Shown here one piece after another: positions 29,901 to 41,800 of a stretch of DNA of 64,000 bases (positions are counted from its first letter, which is position 1; every line of letters begins with the position of its first letter). Location: contig OW203730.1 in NCBI GenBank assembly GCA_934045075.1, forward strand, positions 12,142,692-12,206,691, read 5' to 3'. The DNA comes from Yponomeuta sedellus (taxonomy: Eukaryota; Arthropoda; Insecta; Lepidoptera; Yponomeutidae). A model generated the notes under the pieces. It made no database searches. It was given only the letters and a program-made list of their open reading frames with translations, and was not told the DNA's origin. Made by a program: the position numbers and the translations under genes.

Positions 29901-32300
29901 AGAACCGACCACCCTGGTGGTGGGTCGTCACTGTAAGACGAAACCCGTTCTGATAGAAACCCACGAAACCAGATAGGAAAACTAGTCTTAAAAACGGTAT
30001 TTTAGTGACTGGTTTGCTTTGATGCAATTTCAGTCTTTATGGTATGTACCTAGATATGATTCATATTTCATTATTGGACTGGTTTACGGGCTTTAGACAA
30101 CTTTTTCTGAATGCAGTGTTTCGTCTCTTCGACTCCCGCACGCCCGCTCTCCGGCACCTTGTCTAGACTAGTTTAGGGAATAGACTGCTTTTGCTGAATA
30201 AAACTGATCTATGCGTTCTTGGCAGTAAAAAGGGTCTTTTTCGACGGTGCGTCTTGAGAACGCTTTCTTCTACCACAAACCTCTTCTGTCAGCTTTTCAC
30301 CCAGATAAAGGCATTCCAGAGGTTTTGAGCAAACAGGCTACAACGGTAGGTAACTATTATCTAATCTGTGGTAGGCGTTAGTTTTGTCGTATAGAATTGC
30401 ATAATTGAGTATGTGTGTAATGCAGATAATATTGCGGACTATATTAGCCGCTCTACGGTACCGGTGCCGTCATCGGAGAATGACCGTAAACAAAGCGTGC
30501 GAGAGCCGATTCCCTAATCTTGTGAAGCAACAGCTGATGAGGCGTGTTACGTTAATTTTATATTGCATGAGGATGCCGCGTTTATTTCGTTAATAGAAAT
30601 GAGTCGAGCCCATAATCAGATAACTTATTATGGCAAGTAAAAGATTTACATTGTATAGTTGGCCAAAAAAGGTGAAGGAACTTAACACTTAGGGTATATT
30701 TTACGGGTGCTGTTTTAATGAAGCTGTCAGTTGAGAAAGGGTGTTTGTTGCGATACGCTAAGATAGTTGTACCCGAAACGTAGGTACAAACAGGCTGTTA
30801 TTATTAAGGAGTTGGTCACTGGTTGGTTCAATGTGACGTGCACAGCTGCGCGCCCGCACGCGCTGACATGTATTTACATGTCAGCGCGTGCGCGTTGACA
30901 TGTAAGTATCCACTGAGCTTAGTGACATCGATTTTTTTTAAGCTATTCCAGGCTGCGACGACGTTATTCGTTTGAATGTCAAAAGTTGCGACATTCCATT
31001 ATAGTTGGTTTGATGGGTATTTAAAAAATTGTAAAAAATCTTGATAAGTACCTACCTACGTCTTTTTATCGAAATACACAATTTTTAAATCAAAATCTGT
31101 ACAGCTTACCAGTACAATATGAAATTTAATGTAATTTCATGAAATTCAATTTAAATGTAAATATGTTTATTTGAAAGTGCATATTTTAATAAAAGTACTA
31201 ATTAAGATTATTTACATTATGTTAATTACCTAAATTAATGAACTATACTATGTACATTGATTTTCAAATTCTGATACTTTAGCGCCGCAAAACACATCAC
31301 TCATGCCGTCATACTTCCCGAGCAGCTCTGCTGTCAAATGCATACCTACCTACATATTTCGACACTTCGGTAACGTTAATATGGACAACCTAAAACAGTG
31401 GACCGTTAGATAATGGGTACTGAGGCTGATTCTACCCTGCCGATCCCTGGCACAGGGTAGGTCAATTTAGTTATAAGAAGTTATTAGAAATTCAATGCTT
31501 TAGGCCTTTTTTACTTTACCTTTGTATGCCTATATCAAATCCAACTGATACGGAAAAAGTTTGCGTTCAAGTGGCTTTACGAAATAATCGGCCTTGAGAA
31601 ATCAGTTACCACAAGATTTCGTATACATACCTACATTATAGGTACCTACTTTTGATTAAAGTTTAATACAATATGAAAGAAATATATTTAAATTGTACGT
31701 AATCGGATTATTTTGTAAAGCCTAATAACTAATTCATCAAAAGTGCAGGTTGACAAATTTGACAACTTGAAAATATTATGGTAATGAAAATATTAGATTT
31801 TCCCTTTCATCACGCACCTATTTACCGTATATGAGTGCATATTTGAGTACCTACTTATTTATATAGAAACTTCGGTGTTTTGAACTTGAGTGATGATGAA
31901 TAAAGTCCGATTTAAATATGTAGGTACCTACTTAATTTTATTGTGTTTGACAGCGTGCCATACGTTAGGTACAGCAGTTTAATAGATACGTATCTGATCT
32001 ATAAATCACGGCGACTGTGAAAGTACGTATGTAAGTACCTACGTTTTGAAATTTCAACATGATTGCTCTCATAATCAACCTACAAGTGTTTCATGCTAAC
32101 GAAAGTCCTTTGAAGGTTATGTTCTTATATAATACCTACATTTTTATTTCACCACTCAATAACAACTCTCACTAAAGTTGTGTCTCCTGCGCATGTTTTA
32201 CACGAAACATCATATTTTAGTATTTTACATTCTTATTTTGCTTCCCATAGCAAGATAATTTGCGCATAGAAAATACATTGTTAGGTATATTTGTAAGGAT
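26930..32300. other. 3' UTR of the TGN-like gene, then noncoding sequence
   Basis: The first 200-300 bp are the likely 3' UTR. Beyond that I find no coding gene on either strand. Points seen: TGACGTCA at 28154-28161 and a second GTGACGTCG at 28221; a GC-rich hairpin with 18-bp arms at 30855-30872 and 30875-30892 (CGCACGCGCTGACATGTA); many GTAGGTACCTAC runs near 31600-32050. The open frames near 29791 and 30405 have no recognisable similarity. Confidence 0.5.
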
Positions 32301-32720
32301 CTAATCCTACTAATATTATAAAGTGTGAAAGTTTGTGAAGATGTTTGGTTGTTACTTACGCCAATTACCCAATTATGCCTAAATGGATTTACATGAAACT
32401 TTGCGTACACATAGACAAAGATCTTTATGCCACACCTGGCAATAAAGTGGCTTTTTCCGAACGCTGCGGGTACGGAAAAAGCCGCTTTCTGGCCAATTGT
32501 AGACATAAAAACATGTAGGTACACAACACGGGAGGTAATAAAGAAAGCTCTCGATCGCATATTTACGTCCCTCGCTTGCAGCTCGGGCCGCAAACTTCTG
32601 CGATCTCGGCCTTTCTTTGTATTACCACCCTAGTTGTGTAATGTACTATTATTGAGTGATATCTCGGTAATGCGTTCTTTTGAGATTAGTAACGCGGGCG
32701 AAGCCGCGATTTAAAGCTTA
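32301..32720 (+). mobile_element. RTE-like repeat with nested insertion
   Basis: Begins ATCCTACTAATATTATAAAG.GTGAAAGTTTG and ends AGTAACGCGGGCGAAGCCGCG, both characteristic of RTE-type nonautonomous repeats of Lepidoptera. The block at 32424-32652 is a copy of 32800-33023 and may be part of this repeat family's interior. Confidence 0.5.
32424..32652 (+). repeat. About 225-bp direct repeat, copy 1
   Basis: Shares with 32800-33023 the run TTTATGCCACACCTGG, a hairpin GGCTTTTTCCG..CGGAAAAAGCC, ACACGGGAGGTAATAAAGAAAGC and GCAGCTCGGGCCGCAAACTT. Roughly 92-95% identical by eye. Confidence 0.75.
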
Positions 32721-32799
32721 AGAAAATAATAAATGAAAAATTGCTTCCACACAACACAATTATTTGTCCTAATCCCAACAAAGGGTACCCTGTAATGTT

Positions 32800-33023
32800 T
32801 TTATGCCACACCTGGCCATAAAGTGGCTTTTTCCGCACGCTGCGCGTACGGAAAAAGCCGCTTTCTGGCCAAGTGTAGACATAAAAAGATGTACACAACA
32901 CGGGAGGTAATAAAGAAAGCTCGCGATCGCATATTTACGTCCCTCGCTTGCAGCTCGGGCCGCAAACTTCTGCGATCTCGGCCTTTCTTTGTTTTACCAC
33001 CCTAGTTGTTTAATGTACTATTA
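32800..33023 (+). repeat. About 225-bp direct repeat, copy 2
   Basis: Second copy of 32424-32652, 376 bp downstream. The internal hairpin CGGCTTTTTC..GAAAAAGCCG could fold; open frames inside both copies are short and not recognised. Confidence 0.75.
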
Positions 33024-33154
33024 CAGTGTTTTTGAGGTTTTCGTTTGAATAAAATATTTATGACAGCAGATTACCTATACTTGTCATATGATGAAATCTT
33101 ATTTATGAAATTATAGGTATTATGATTTTGTTTGAAAAAAAAAACAGGTAACAT

Positions 33155-33302
33155 TTTAAAAACCTATTTAGAGGCTAAAAATTTCACCCATGCCGGGATT
33201 CGAACCCGCAACCTCTGGCTATCCGTGCCATTTTTAGCCTCTAAATAGGTTTTTAATTTTTTTCCTTAGCACGGGTTAGTGCATTAAAAATAAAAATAGT
33301 AT
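33155..33302 (+). mobile_element. tRNA-like foldback SINE, copy 5 (short)
   Basis: Flanked by the 13-bp duplication AAACAGGTAACAT (33142-33154, 33303-33315). Contains only the antisense T-arm and anticodon-arm half of the tRNA-like region between TTTAAAAACCTATTTAGAGG and its inverted copy, then the TTAGCACGGGTTAGTGC tail. Deletion derivative. Confidence 0.78.
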
Positions 33303-33315
33303 AAACAGGTAACAT

Positions 33316-34084
33316 CTTAATGTCGTGTTTTTTCTGTTTCAAATCTTGTTCGAATCTCTCTTTAAAACACTGCAATTAAAAACATGCTCTATTGTTCTCA
33401 TTTAAACAGTGTCTAAAACACGTGCTACAATACACATTGTTTTAGCCAGTTCCTTTAATTTGGGTATATTGGGCCCCCGAGTATCTAACAAAGGAGCAAT
33501 CAAAAATCATTGTCATCAGAATCGTACCGGTCGGAATCGGAATCGATGTCTACGCACTTGGTTGGAAATTGGTGGTCGGACACAATACAGATAGGGCGGG
33601 TTAGAGACCTCCCAAGCGGACATACAGGGGATGTATTAGGAAAGTACCCCAAATCAGCGTGCGTGCATGCAAAGATTAATGAATGTTAATGAACCGAAAA
33701 GCGCACATACGTCGACCGAATAGGGGAAAGTACATGCATTGTTAGCAAAACCTGGTCTCTTACACCAGGATATATACAGGCATGAGTTTAGGTATGTCTT
33801 GGAGCAGTGTTTCCCTTTACGTTGCTTTCCATTAAGCCGCTCCAGCGCCTGCAACCTACTCCCCATTTCTCCTGCCTATTTCCCGTGCGGCAAACCAACC
33901 TCTACAATTTAGTTACCATTTCCGAAAAACGTCGATAATGTAGAGTGCAATGATGTAAAGGTTGAAATGCTGCCACTATCGACTGTACTGTAAATACAAC
34001 GCGGCTCCCGAGCTTCTGTCCCCGTCCAATTTCATTGAGATAACAGAATGCTGCCTGAGTTTATCCAATACCCCCGCCAGCACT
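33316..34084. other. Noncoding stretch upstream of candidate exon
   Basis: No gene recognised. A copy of the dispersed TAAAGGTTGAAATGCTG motif lies at about 33953-33990. Confidence 0.35.
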
Positions 34085-34237
34085 CTATATAGTTCCTCTT
34101 GCACCTTTCGCGCGACTTAGTTAGCGGTTACGATTGCAGAGTGCAGCGCGCGAGACGCTGGTTGGCGCTCGACGGTAGTGCGTTTCTGTGAAGTGTTTAT
34201 TTCAGGACTACTCAACTTATTGTACTTATATCCTAAG
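34085..34237 (+). promoter_or_regulatory. Candidate promoter and noncoding first exon
   Basis: TATATA at 34085-34090 is followed about 25-35 bp later by a GC-rich segment (GCGCGACTTAGTTAGCGG) and ends in a consensus splice donor CTAAG|GTAAGC at 34237/34238. The base composition shift and the spacing fit a TATA-type insect promoter with a 5' UTR exon whose coding exons would lie beyond this window. No ATG-led coding exon is identified. Inference only. Confidence 0.28.
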
Positions 34238-34736
34238 GTAAGCTCGGACCCTGGATCAGCAACAATTCTTCGTAGTGCAATCGACAAATGAAAAACTTTT
34301 ACATCTTTCCTATAACGTTACCGTACCTCTGTATCTAATTCAGTGGAGTTCACGCGTCTAAAGGTTGATCTGCTCTAGTCTGTATCTACTTCGTTGTACT
34401 CAAACAAAGATACGCGACCTACATAGTTCCATATTTATGTACAATAAAGTTTTCCCTATCTATATCGGTATCTAGATATCTATCTATCTACAGAGTGACT
34501 ATTGAAACTAACACGACAATAATTTGTCTGCGCTTGTCGCAGAGATATCACCATTATCGTTTTCTTGAGCAGGCGCGAATTACTAGTATAGGAAACCCAA
34601 ACTTGCCCAAAGTTTTAAATTAGGTTTTCCGTTACTACAGTTTCTTTGAGTTGTCTTACAATTTAAATTTGACGTCACGTCAGTTAAGATTATTTATTAG
34701 TTTAAGCTATGTTTTTACTCATATAAGGCGTAGGTA
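34238..34736. other. Noncoding sequence before the 5S-derived SINE
   Basis: Contains a retroposon-type 3' end at about 34430-34470 (TTATGTACAATAAAGTTTTC followed by TATCTA runs). Nothing else recognised. Confidence 0.35.
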
Positions 34737-35111
34737 TAGTAGGCGCTCGTGGCCTAGGCGAACCGAGTGATTGGAATCAATCACTTGGTTAAGCAACAAC
34801 AGGCGCGGTCAGGTACGGGATGGGTGAGAGTCCCGTGACTACCGCTAGTGGCATTTTTCCGAGCGCTTCCGTGCTTCGCAAGGCACGTAAAGCCGTTGGT
34901 GCCGGCTGTCATATAATGGCAGTCGTTAAGCCATGTCAGAGGCCTTATGGGCGGCTTGATAACATCTGACAGTAAGGCCCGCCACTGTCTTACAATCCTC
35001 CACCAACCCGGACTTGGCCCCCGTGGTGGAGTATGGCCTAACCTTCCTGCGATGCAGGAAGAGACCCGTGCCCCAGCAGTGGGGACATACAAGGGTTGAT
35101 AACATAACAAC
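34737..35111 (+). mobile_element. 5S rRNA-derived SINE, full-length reference copy
   Basis: 375 bp flanked by the 12-bp duplication AAGGCGTAGGTA (34725-34736, 35112-35123). The head (about 34765-34840) aligns with the internal promoter of 5S rRNA: GGTTAAGCAACAAC (box A), GGCGCGGTCAGGTAC (intermediate element) and GGATGGGTGAG (box C start). The body ends with GAAGAGACCCGTGCCCCAGC and GTGGGGACATACAAGGGTTGAT, a tail shared with CCCAGCAGTGGGA LINEs, which probably mobilise it. Transcription would be by RNA polymerase III. Confidence 0.75.
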
Positions 35112-35329
35112 AAGGCGTAGGTATTAATAAAATGTAATTTATCTTAATATTTAACGAGTGATCGCAGGAATATCGGAGGATGTTTTATAAAAACATAATG
35201 GTAGGTAGGTACAACCTAGCTCGAAAATAACGAATATTTACAAGTATAATATACCATTACCAATAAATATTATTTTTACATTTACATGCCTGTATGTAAA
35301 TGTAAAAAAAAATGCATACATCATTTCTG

Positions 35330-35482
35330 GCCCCTCACTAGGATACCCTGTGTCGTGGGAACCAGAAACAACGACATCACAAACATGTAAACATCCAAGA
35401 CCTGGGGTTTTTTTGTCCCCAGCCGAGGATCGAACCCGGGATCTTTCGCACGGTATGCAGTTGCGCTACCGCTCCGCTATAG
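35330..35482 (-). mobile_element. tRNA-derived SINE
   Basis: On the minus strand a tRNA-like head reads TAGCGGAGCGGTAGCGCAAC and GGTTCGATCCTCG (box B), followed by CTGGGGACAAAAAAACCCC. Acceptor-stem pairing is poor, so it is not a functional tRNA gene. Confidence 0.6.
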
Positions 35483-37100
35483 AGGTCGTCAAATTAATAA
35501 TACATACTGTTTTTTACACTGTAAAGAAACTTCTCTCAAAATATCGCTAACGATTTCACAATCACGCTGTAGAATCTTTCTAAACATACCCTTTTGCTGC
35601 GTTTGGGTTTATTTTAAACAGGAAGTGGTAGACAGGTACTTGATAAGTAGAGTCAGTAGAGGCCAAACAACTAGCGTAACTTACAAGTTTGCTCCAGTGT
35701 GGTTTCAACTTGAGACCCTCGTCGCTAGGGACTGATTATTAAAGTTTAAGATAAGAATGTTCATTATGTTGCACCATGAAAAAATAAATATAGACAGTTT
35801 TATTCATATAAACACAATTCCTTAAAACAGTCGAATAGAGTTTTTATTAATTAGGTCAAAAGTTACAAAAATACAGTTCAATTAGCAGCCTCCTGCTTGC
35901 AGCAACTTCTGCAATTTAAAGTTTTAATTGACGGTCGTATCTGAAGAGACTTAGCTATGCAGGTTAGGATACTTTTCAATACTATGCGTAGGTACCTACC
36001 AGAATTCGTGCTCTCTAATGAGTTACGTTAAGGGCTACTTTGCTATAAAAATGTAAATGTTGACCTGCTGTTAACTGTACCCCAATCTAGCTAGATGTTT
36101 ATCAGTATCAATCAAGGTCTGCTGGAAGAAATCTCTTTCAGAGATAAGCTCGCCTTTGTACATGTTTTTCTTATGTAATGTCCTGTTAAATGTCTCGTGT
36201 GAAATAAAGTATAATTAATGAATACGAACAACTTTTACAATGGGGTGAAAGATTTAAATCGCGTAACGAATCAGTCGTTCCTTTTTGGGCGGCAATTTAA
36301 CAATCTACTATTTGTTAAATTGCCTAAATATGGAAAAAGAACTTATTCTTGAAATGTCCTTACTAAACTTTTACTACAGGTTGAGGAATGAATGCAGTCC
36401 TTATCCCCCACTCGAATCTTGGCTTATATTCCAATAAGGGCTTGACTCCGAAATATGATAGTCTGTCACACTGAATATGCATATAACTTTGTAACGGTGC
36501 AAACCTCTAAGTTACACCTTTTTTTTTGTATTTCTTTCATTCTGTCTAACATTTACAAAGTTTAAAATTACGTCACCCATTTTGGAGATTTCCTTGACCT
36601 TTTGGCATTACTACTTTACATTTCAATCCTGATGTGGGCGTTAGACCATCCTGATATGGGTACATATTACGCGCTCGGCTCCCTCCAAATCTGCGCTGAT
36701 GCTATAGTTATTTCAAAGAAGTTAGCATGTAGTCTTGCTACCGAAATAAAGAGGGAAGGCGCGACAATGTCAATTGCGATTCGCCGTTTGTCTATTGCAG
36801 GGTACAATGCCTTATTATATTTGAATTCTCGCACGGTTTTTCCTCGACACAGTTACCCGGTCATAGAAAACAATCTGATTGTTGTGTAATATCAGTGATC
36901 GGGGTTGGTGAGCTATTGTTACCAAGTAATGTAAGTAGATACCTAGGTACTTTTCACCACTCACACTAGGTAGGCAATTTTTTATAAACTGTTCTCGCGA
37001 TTTAGTATTTAGTACATAGATATTATTTTACATGAATATTGCAACATATCAGTAAAATTAAACCACAGCGTTACAATATTCCTTCATCATCAACCCCATT
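35483..37100. other. Noncoding stretch with a LINE/SINE 3' end
   Basis: No gene seen. At about 36120-36225 a retroposon tail GAAGAAATCTCTTTCAGAG.TAAGCTCGCC..GTGTGAAATAAAGTATAATT. A 95-codon open frame at 36602-36889 has no recognisable domain and is probably chance. Confidence 0.4.
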
Positions 37101-37345
37101 ATGAACCCACCGAGGGGCACGGGTCTCTTCCCTGAGGAAGGTATACCTTCCTCAGGAAAGAAACCCGTGCCCCTCGGTGGGGTCCGGGTCACGGGTGCCG
37201 TGGACTTGGCCCCCGTGGTGGAGTATGGCCTATAAGCCTATAGGCCATACTCCACCACGGGGGCCAAGTCCGGATTGGTGGAGAGTAAGGCAGGTAATTA
37301 CTTAAAAGTAAGGACAATATACCTTACTTTTAAGTAATTTTATAG
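37101..37345. repeat. Three consecutive hairpins in a SINE/LINE tail
   Basis: Three inverted duplications follow one another: CACCGAGGGGCACGGGTCTC with its inverse (about 37108-37182), GGCCCCCGTGGTGGAGTATG with its inverse (about 37207-37268), and ATTACTTAAAAGTAAGG with its inverse (about 37294-37339). The sequence is otherwise the CACGGGTCTCTTCC tail of the CCCAGCAGTGGGA retroposon group. Confidence 0.7.
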
Positions 37346-38458
37346 TGTTGCTATTATGTATATATTCCATAGGGTGCACAGCAGACGTGTTATGTTAAAC
37401 TTTAATTTCGTATTTTATTTGTGTAGCCCTGCTTATGTATCTAAATAAATAAATAAAATAAAATTAAATATTACAACAGAGCACTACCTGTCAAATATCT
37501 TCTAACATACGTTCAACACACTTCCAATCTCATTCACAATACATCTGGTGCTTCAACGACCAGGGTATAAAATAGACGCAGCGCACGCGATTTCGGAAAA
37601 AGTAGGTGGTCGGTTTATAAGTTTAATAAAGTTTCAAATAATAAATAAAAATAAGTAGGTACTTAAGTGATGTAACTGCCACTAAGTATATACCTAATTA
37701 GTCAGTATTATTATTTCATCGAAATATTTATTGCTTTACTTATCGCTTATCTTGTGTAGGTATCTAGAGTTAACCGTATTACCCGACGCCACCTCTGAGC
37801 CGAGTTTCATAAAACTGCAATTCGTAGTTTATTATGCCAATTCGAGGTACATTGCGTTGCAGTCAACTGGTTAATCGACTTTGCAATGTAATCGAATTGT
37901 CTTAATAAACCTAGAATTGTAGTTCTACTGAACACGTGCCATGTACCTACGCTAAAGGCCTAGGTTTTGTACCTAATGATAGCGTATATTGGCCGTTTGA
38001 AAAGGAAGTGACATTAAGCTAAAATAATTATGTTCTATAAAAAGATCTGAAAATCCTCTCAGAGACGTGATAAATTAACGGTTCCATTAATTTACCCGGA
38101 ATGGCACTTAACAACTTTATTAGGTGCATGCCCAACCGCAACATGTTTTTACGTGCTGATTGCTGGTATTGAATGATGAATGAAAGCTGCGCGCGCGCTT
38201 AGCGTCGGTTGCCGCGGGCGGCGAGCTGCATTGCATCACACAGCAGTCCGATTTGCCCGTGCTCTGCGCGCCGGTAACAGATTAGTAGGTTCAATACCGG
38301 TTAAATAATAACGCGGGTAACTCGACTTTCATCAAAAAGTGTGCCATTTGTTCTAAAATTTGACTGTAGAGACATTTATACAGCGTCTATTCGCATCTAC
38401 GTAATAAGATGATTTATGCAGCGTCAAGTGATACTGTCTCACCAAGCAGGATTTAAAA
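37346..38458. other. Noncoding; one GC-rich island
   Basis: An A-rich LINE-like tail (AAATAAATAAATAAAATAAAATT) ends at about 37470. A GC-rich island at about 38185-38275 (GCGCGCGCTTAGCGTCGG, GCCGCGGGCGGCGAGC) stands out from AT-rich surroundings and could be a promoter, but no exon is identified. Confidence 0.35.
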
Positions 38459-38852
38459 AACCTATTTAGCCTCTAAATAGGTTTTTAACCCGTGCTAAGG
38501 AACAAATTTAAAAAACCTATTTAGCCTCTAAATAGGTTTTTAAATTTGTTCCTTAGCACGGGTTAGTGCATTAAAAATAAAAATAGTGTAATCATGTGGG
38601 TACAGTCATATCGTTCCGATGTTAAACCTAACTGCAAAGTAGGTAGTCGGGGCTGTAAGTAATGCAATTTGCTTAAGTCAGATGTCGCTGCCTTTACGTA
38701 ATACAGAGAATATTGTAAAGAGGTTCGAAATTTCACTGATGCCGTGAGTCGCCCATTGGCTCAATTGGTAGAGCGCTGGTACGGATAGCCAGAGGTTGCG
38801 GGTTCGAATCCCGGCATGGGTAAAATTTTTAGCCTCTAAATAGGTTTTTAAA
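38459..38852 (+). mobile_element. tRNA-like foldback SINE, copy 6
   Basis: Starts with two short palindromes of TTTAAAAAACCTATTTAGCC, the second flanked by an inverted piece of the tail (ACCCGTGCTAAGGAAC). Then a sense tail block, the 5' body (TCATGTGGGTACAG), the tRNA-like head (about 38749-38822) and the start of the tail. No clear target duplication; the right end stops at GTTTTTAAA. Confidence 0.7.
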
Positions 38853-41800
38853 CGCTTCATTTATTTAAACCATGTGCAATTGTGCATTTAACATGATAAC
38901 TTTAGCCTTTGCATATGCGTAATGCGATGATTTATGTAGGGTCCAGTGGCACATTATATGGGTGAAGGACCATTCGGACGCTTGCAGTGAATGACGCGGT
39001 TCGCCCAACACCTATACCATTCTGAGAGTTTAGCCCACAGCAACGAACAAGGCCACTTACCAATTATTGCTTAAAGTACTTACAATATGCACGTTCGCCC
39101 GTTATAGCTACTTTTTATTTCGACCCAATTTGGTCGACGTAACGTAGGTATGTTTGGGCCCTTACCGGTCATTCATTGCACAAACATTTGCTCGATATAA
39201 TATGTACCTGCATTTCGACACCATAAAGTGAATTAAAACAATGCACCATTCCGTATTTAATTCAGTTTAAATCCTCTTCCACCAATGATATTTTCTTGTC
39301 TTAAACCTGTGATATACTCACGATACGCAGTCTGCATAATAATATATACATCTCAAAGAACTTTTTTTCGCTTCATTATAGAGCGAGGTTAGGCAAATGA
39401 TAGACAATGGGCTAATTTGTAAATTGAGAATTTTGCTGTCTCTTGGAATTTCTCAGCAAAGAGCGTGACAGAACGTTACTTAAGTATTTACTTAGTGAAA
39501 TCCTCAGTTCACAAACCGGCCCTATGTATTATACATTACTAGCTGATCCCGTAAACGTTGTTTTAAAAGGAAATCTAGAGTAATTTTATAAAATTTTTAT
39601 TTCAATATGATAGGATAGAATGACAAAATTATGAAGAAAAATATCTAAATGTTTTATAACGTTACAATTAATCCCATTCCTGCTACTATCCCAAACAATA
39701 GCTATATCCCATAACCAACGTCTAAACTCCAATGTTCGACCTATCTAAATATGTACCAACTATGAAGCTAACTAAACCATCTGGTATTTAATCAAAAGCT
39801 GACTCACATCAACAATTTGTATTTTATATTGTTGACTTCTCATTTCCTTGGTAAACGGCGCCGCTGGCAACAGCTAGAGATAATTAATAAAAAAACTGGA
39901 ATAAAAAACAACCAGCAATCCGACTGCTGAACATTAACTACAAGCATGTGGGACCAACTTATTTACATTATTGAATTTGGGTCCCGCCTGTTTAGTATTT
40001 AATGTTCAGCAGTCGGGTTGTTTTTTATTTTGGTCCTTTTAGTGTTTTTTTTTCATTCATGCCGATTCCATATTGTCTATCTCGCGCTCTCAAATACGAC
40101 GTATCGATTAAGATCATATTTATCAAAATATGACCACTGGTTAAGAAGTTGCGAGGGAACATGGAATCGGACATATCTACTTACATACATACGAGTCAAA
40201 CACATTACCCACCTTTTGGGGCCCGCCACAATCGGGTAAAACACGCGAAAAACGAGCCGAACACCTTTTGTGCACCTAAAAAAATTAACCCCCAAACCCA
40301 TTTACATTGACCTATTAGCCGCAGTGGAGTAAAAACAGACGAAGAACCATCAGAACTGGAGCAAAATCCTTTTGGTACCTATTTGTTGGTTAACAATTCA
40401 ACCTTCAAACCGTACACTGTGCATTACGAAGTTTTACGGAGGGAGGGTGACATAGTTATGAACCTGTTGCTCTCGCAGTCAATATTTAATGAGAGTATTG
40501 CACATGTCATCGCCGATTATAAACTTACATTCTAATTATTATTATCAGTGATTATCCACAAACCAAAGGTTCTTCTTCTTCTTCTAACGGCTATATTAAG
40601 TATGTAGTAAAACAGAGGTTGTTTGGAAGAAAATGCAACTTAAGTAGCATTAAGTGCGCTTTTGTACCAAATAAGATTTGTTTTGTGCAATAAAGAATTT
40701 TAATAATAATCTGTGGCTATCGTACCTATTCATATAGCGCGGCTTACTAAAGAAAGGCGAACTATTTGTCCCTCGCTCACATAATACTCGTAATTAAAAA
40801 TACTAGTAAAATATTCGCAATATTACAAGAGCAAGAGGCAAATAGTTGGGCAGTCCTTGTGTTTAACTTATACATATAAATGTGTGGTCCTTATAAAAGT
40901 TTCTCGATGCTCTAAGACAGAGATACCACGTTCAGTTTGGCGTCAGTCAATTCCATCAGTCTGATTAGACTGACGGCAGACTGAGTGTCTATTCAGTGGA
41001 CTGATGGACCAGACTGATGACAGACTGACGGATATTCGAATGTTTTGATGCTTCATCAGTCTGGCATCAAGGTCACGGACTGAACTGTCCCCTCCGTCTA
41101 ACGAAGAGTATGTACGTTCCCCTTCGAAGCCGCGAGGCGCGGTTGATTAATTAATCAACGGTACAATTACGATTGCCTCCTTGAATGCAATCTGTAATTC
41201 GTGAATCGATGTTATCACAAGATTAACGACTCTTAAGTGGATAGCCATAAAATTTGCCAAATAACATTTGAAGGACGTGTTACGAAAGTTAAATACCTAT
41301 CTTAGTTTAAGCAATTACGTGCTTTGTTATAGCAAAATTGTAGTTCGTTCATATCTATCGAACTGTTGGGGAAAAGGCCTTTTCCATTAGGAACGCTTAG
41401 TACTGAATATAATTTTATTAACAATCGTTTTTATTAGGGTTCTGGAGCCAAAAAACTTACGCGATTATTTTGATGGCACATTTATGCTAAGTTTGATTTA
41501 TTTCGTTAAAATCAATACATAAGTATTTCGTTAGTAAATATGTCAAACAAAAAAAAAAATTCAAAATTCTATCGTATTTTTTTATGTAATAGGCTTATAT
41601 TTAGGCTTAAGCAGTTCTACTGTAAAGTTGCAATTTTGTAGTGACAGTGGATTTATATGACGGTATGTTTACTTTATATGTTGGAAATTAAAACCATATT
41701 AGGTTTGCGTGGAATTTTCACTTTAAAATGCTCTCTCATCTGGGCTAATTCTGAGTTAATTTTCTCCGCAACTACAGTGGTTCAGTGTATCGACGTGCTA

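Noticed and set aside
29791..30593. Short open frames as exons
   Set aside because: No codon-use signal, homology or matching splice sites could be supported.
30855..30892. microRNA precursor
   Set aside because: Arms are only 18 bp with a 2-bp loop, which is too short and too tight for Dicer substrates.
36602..36889. 95-codon open frame as a host gene
   Set aside because: No recognisable domain, no splice or composition signal, and it lies in repeat-rich intergenic DNA.
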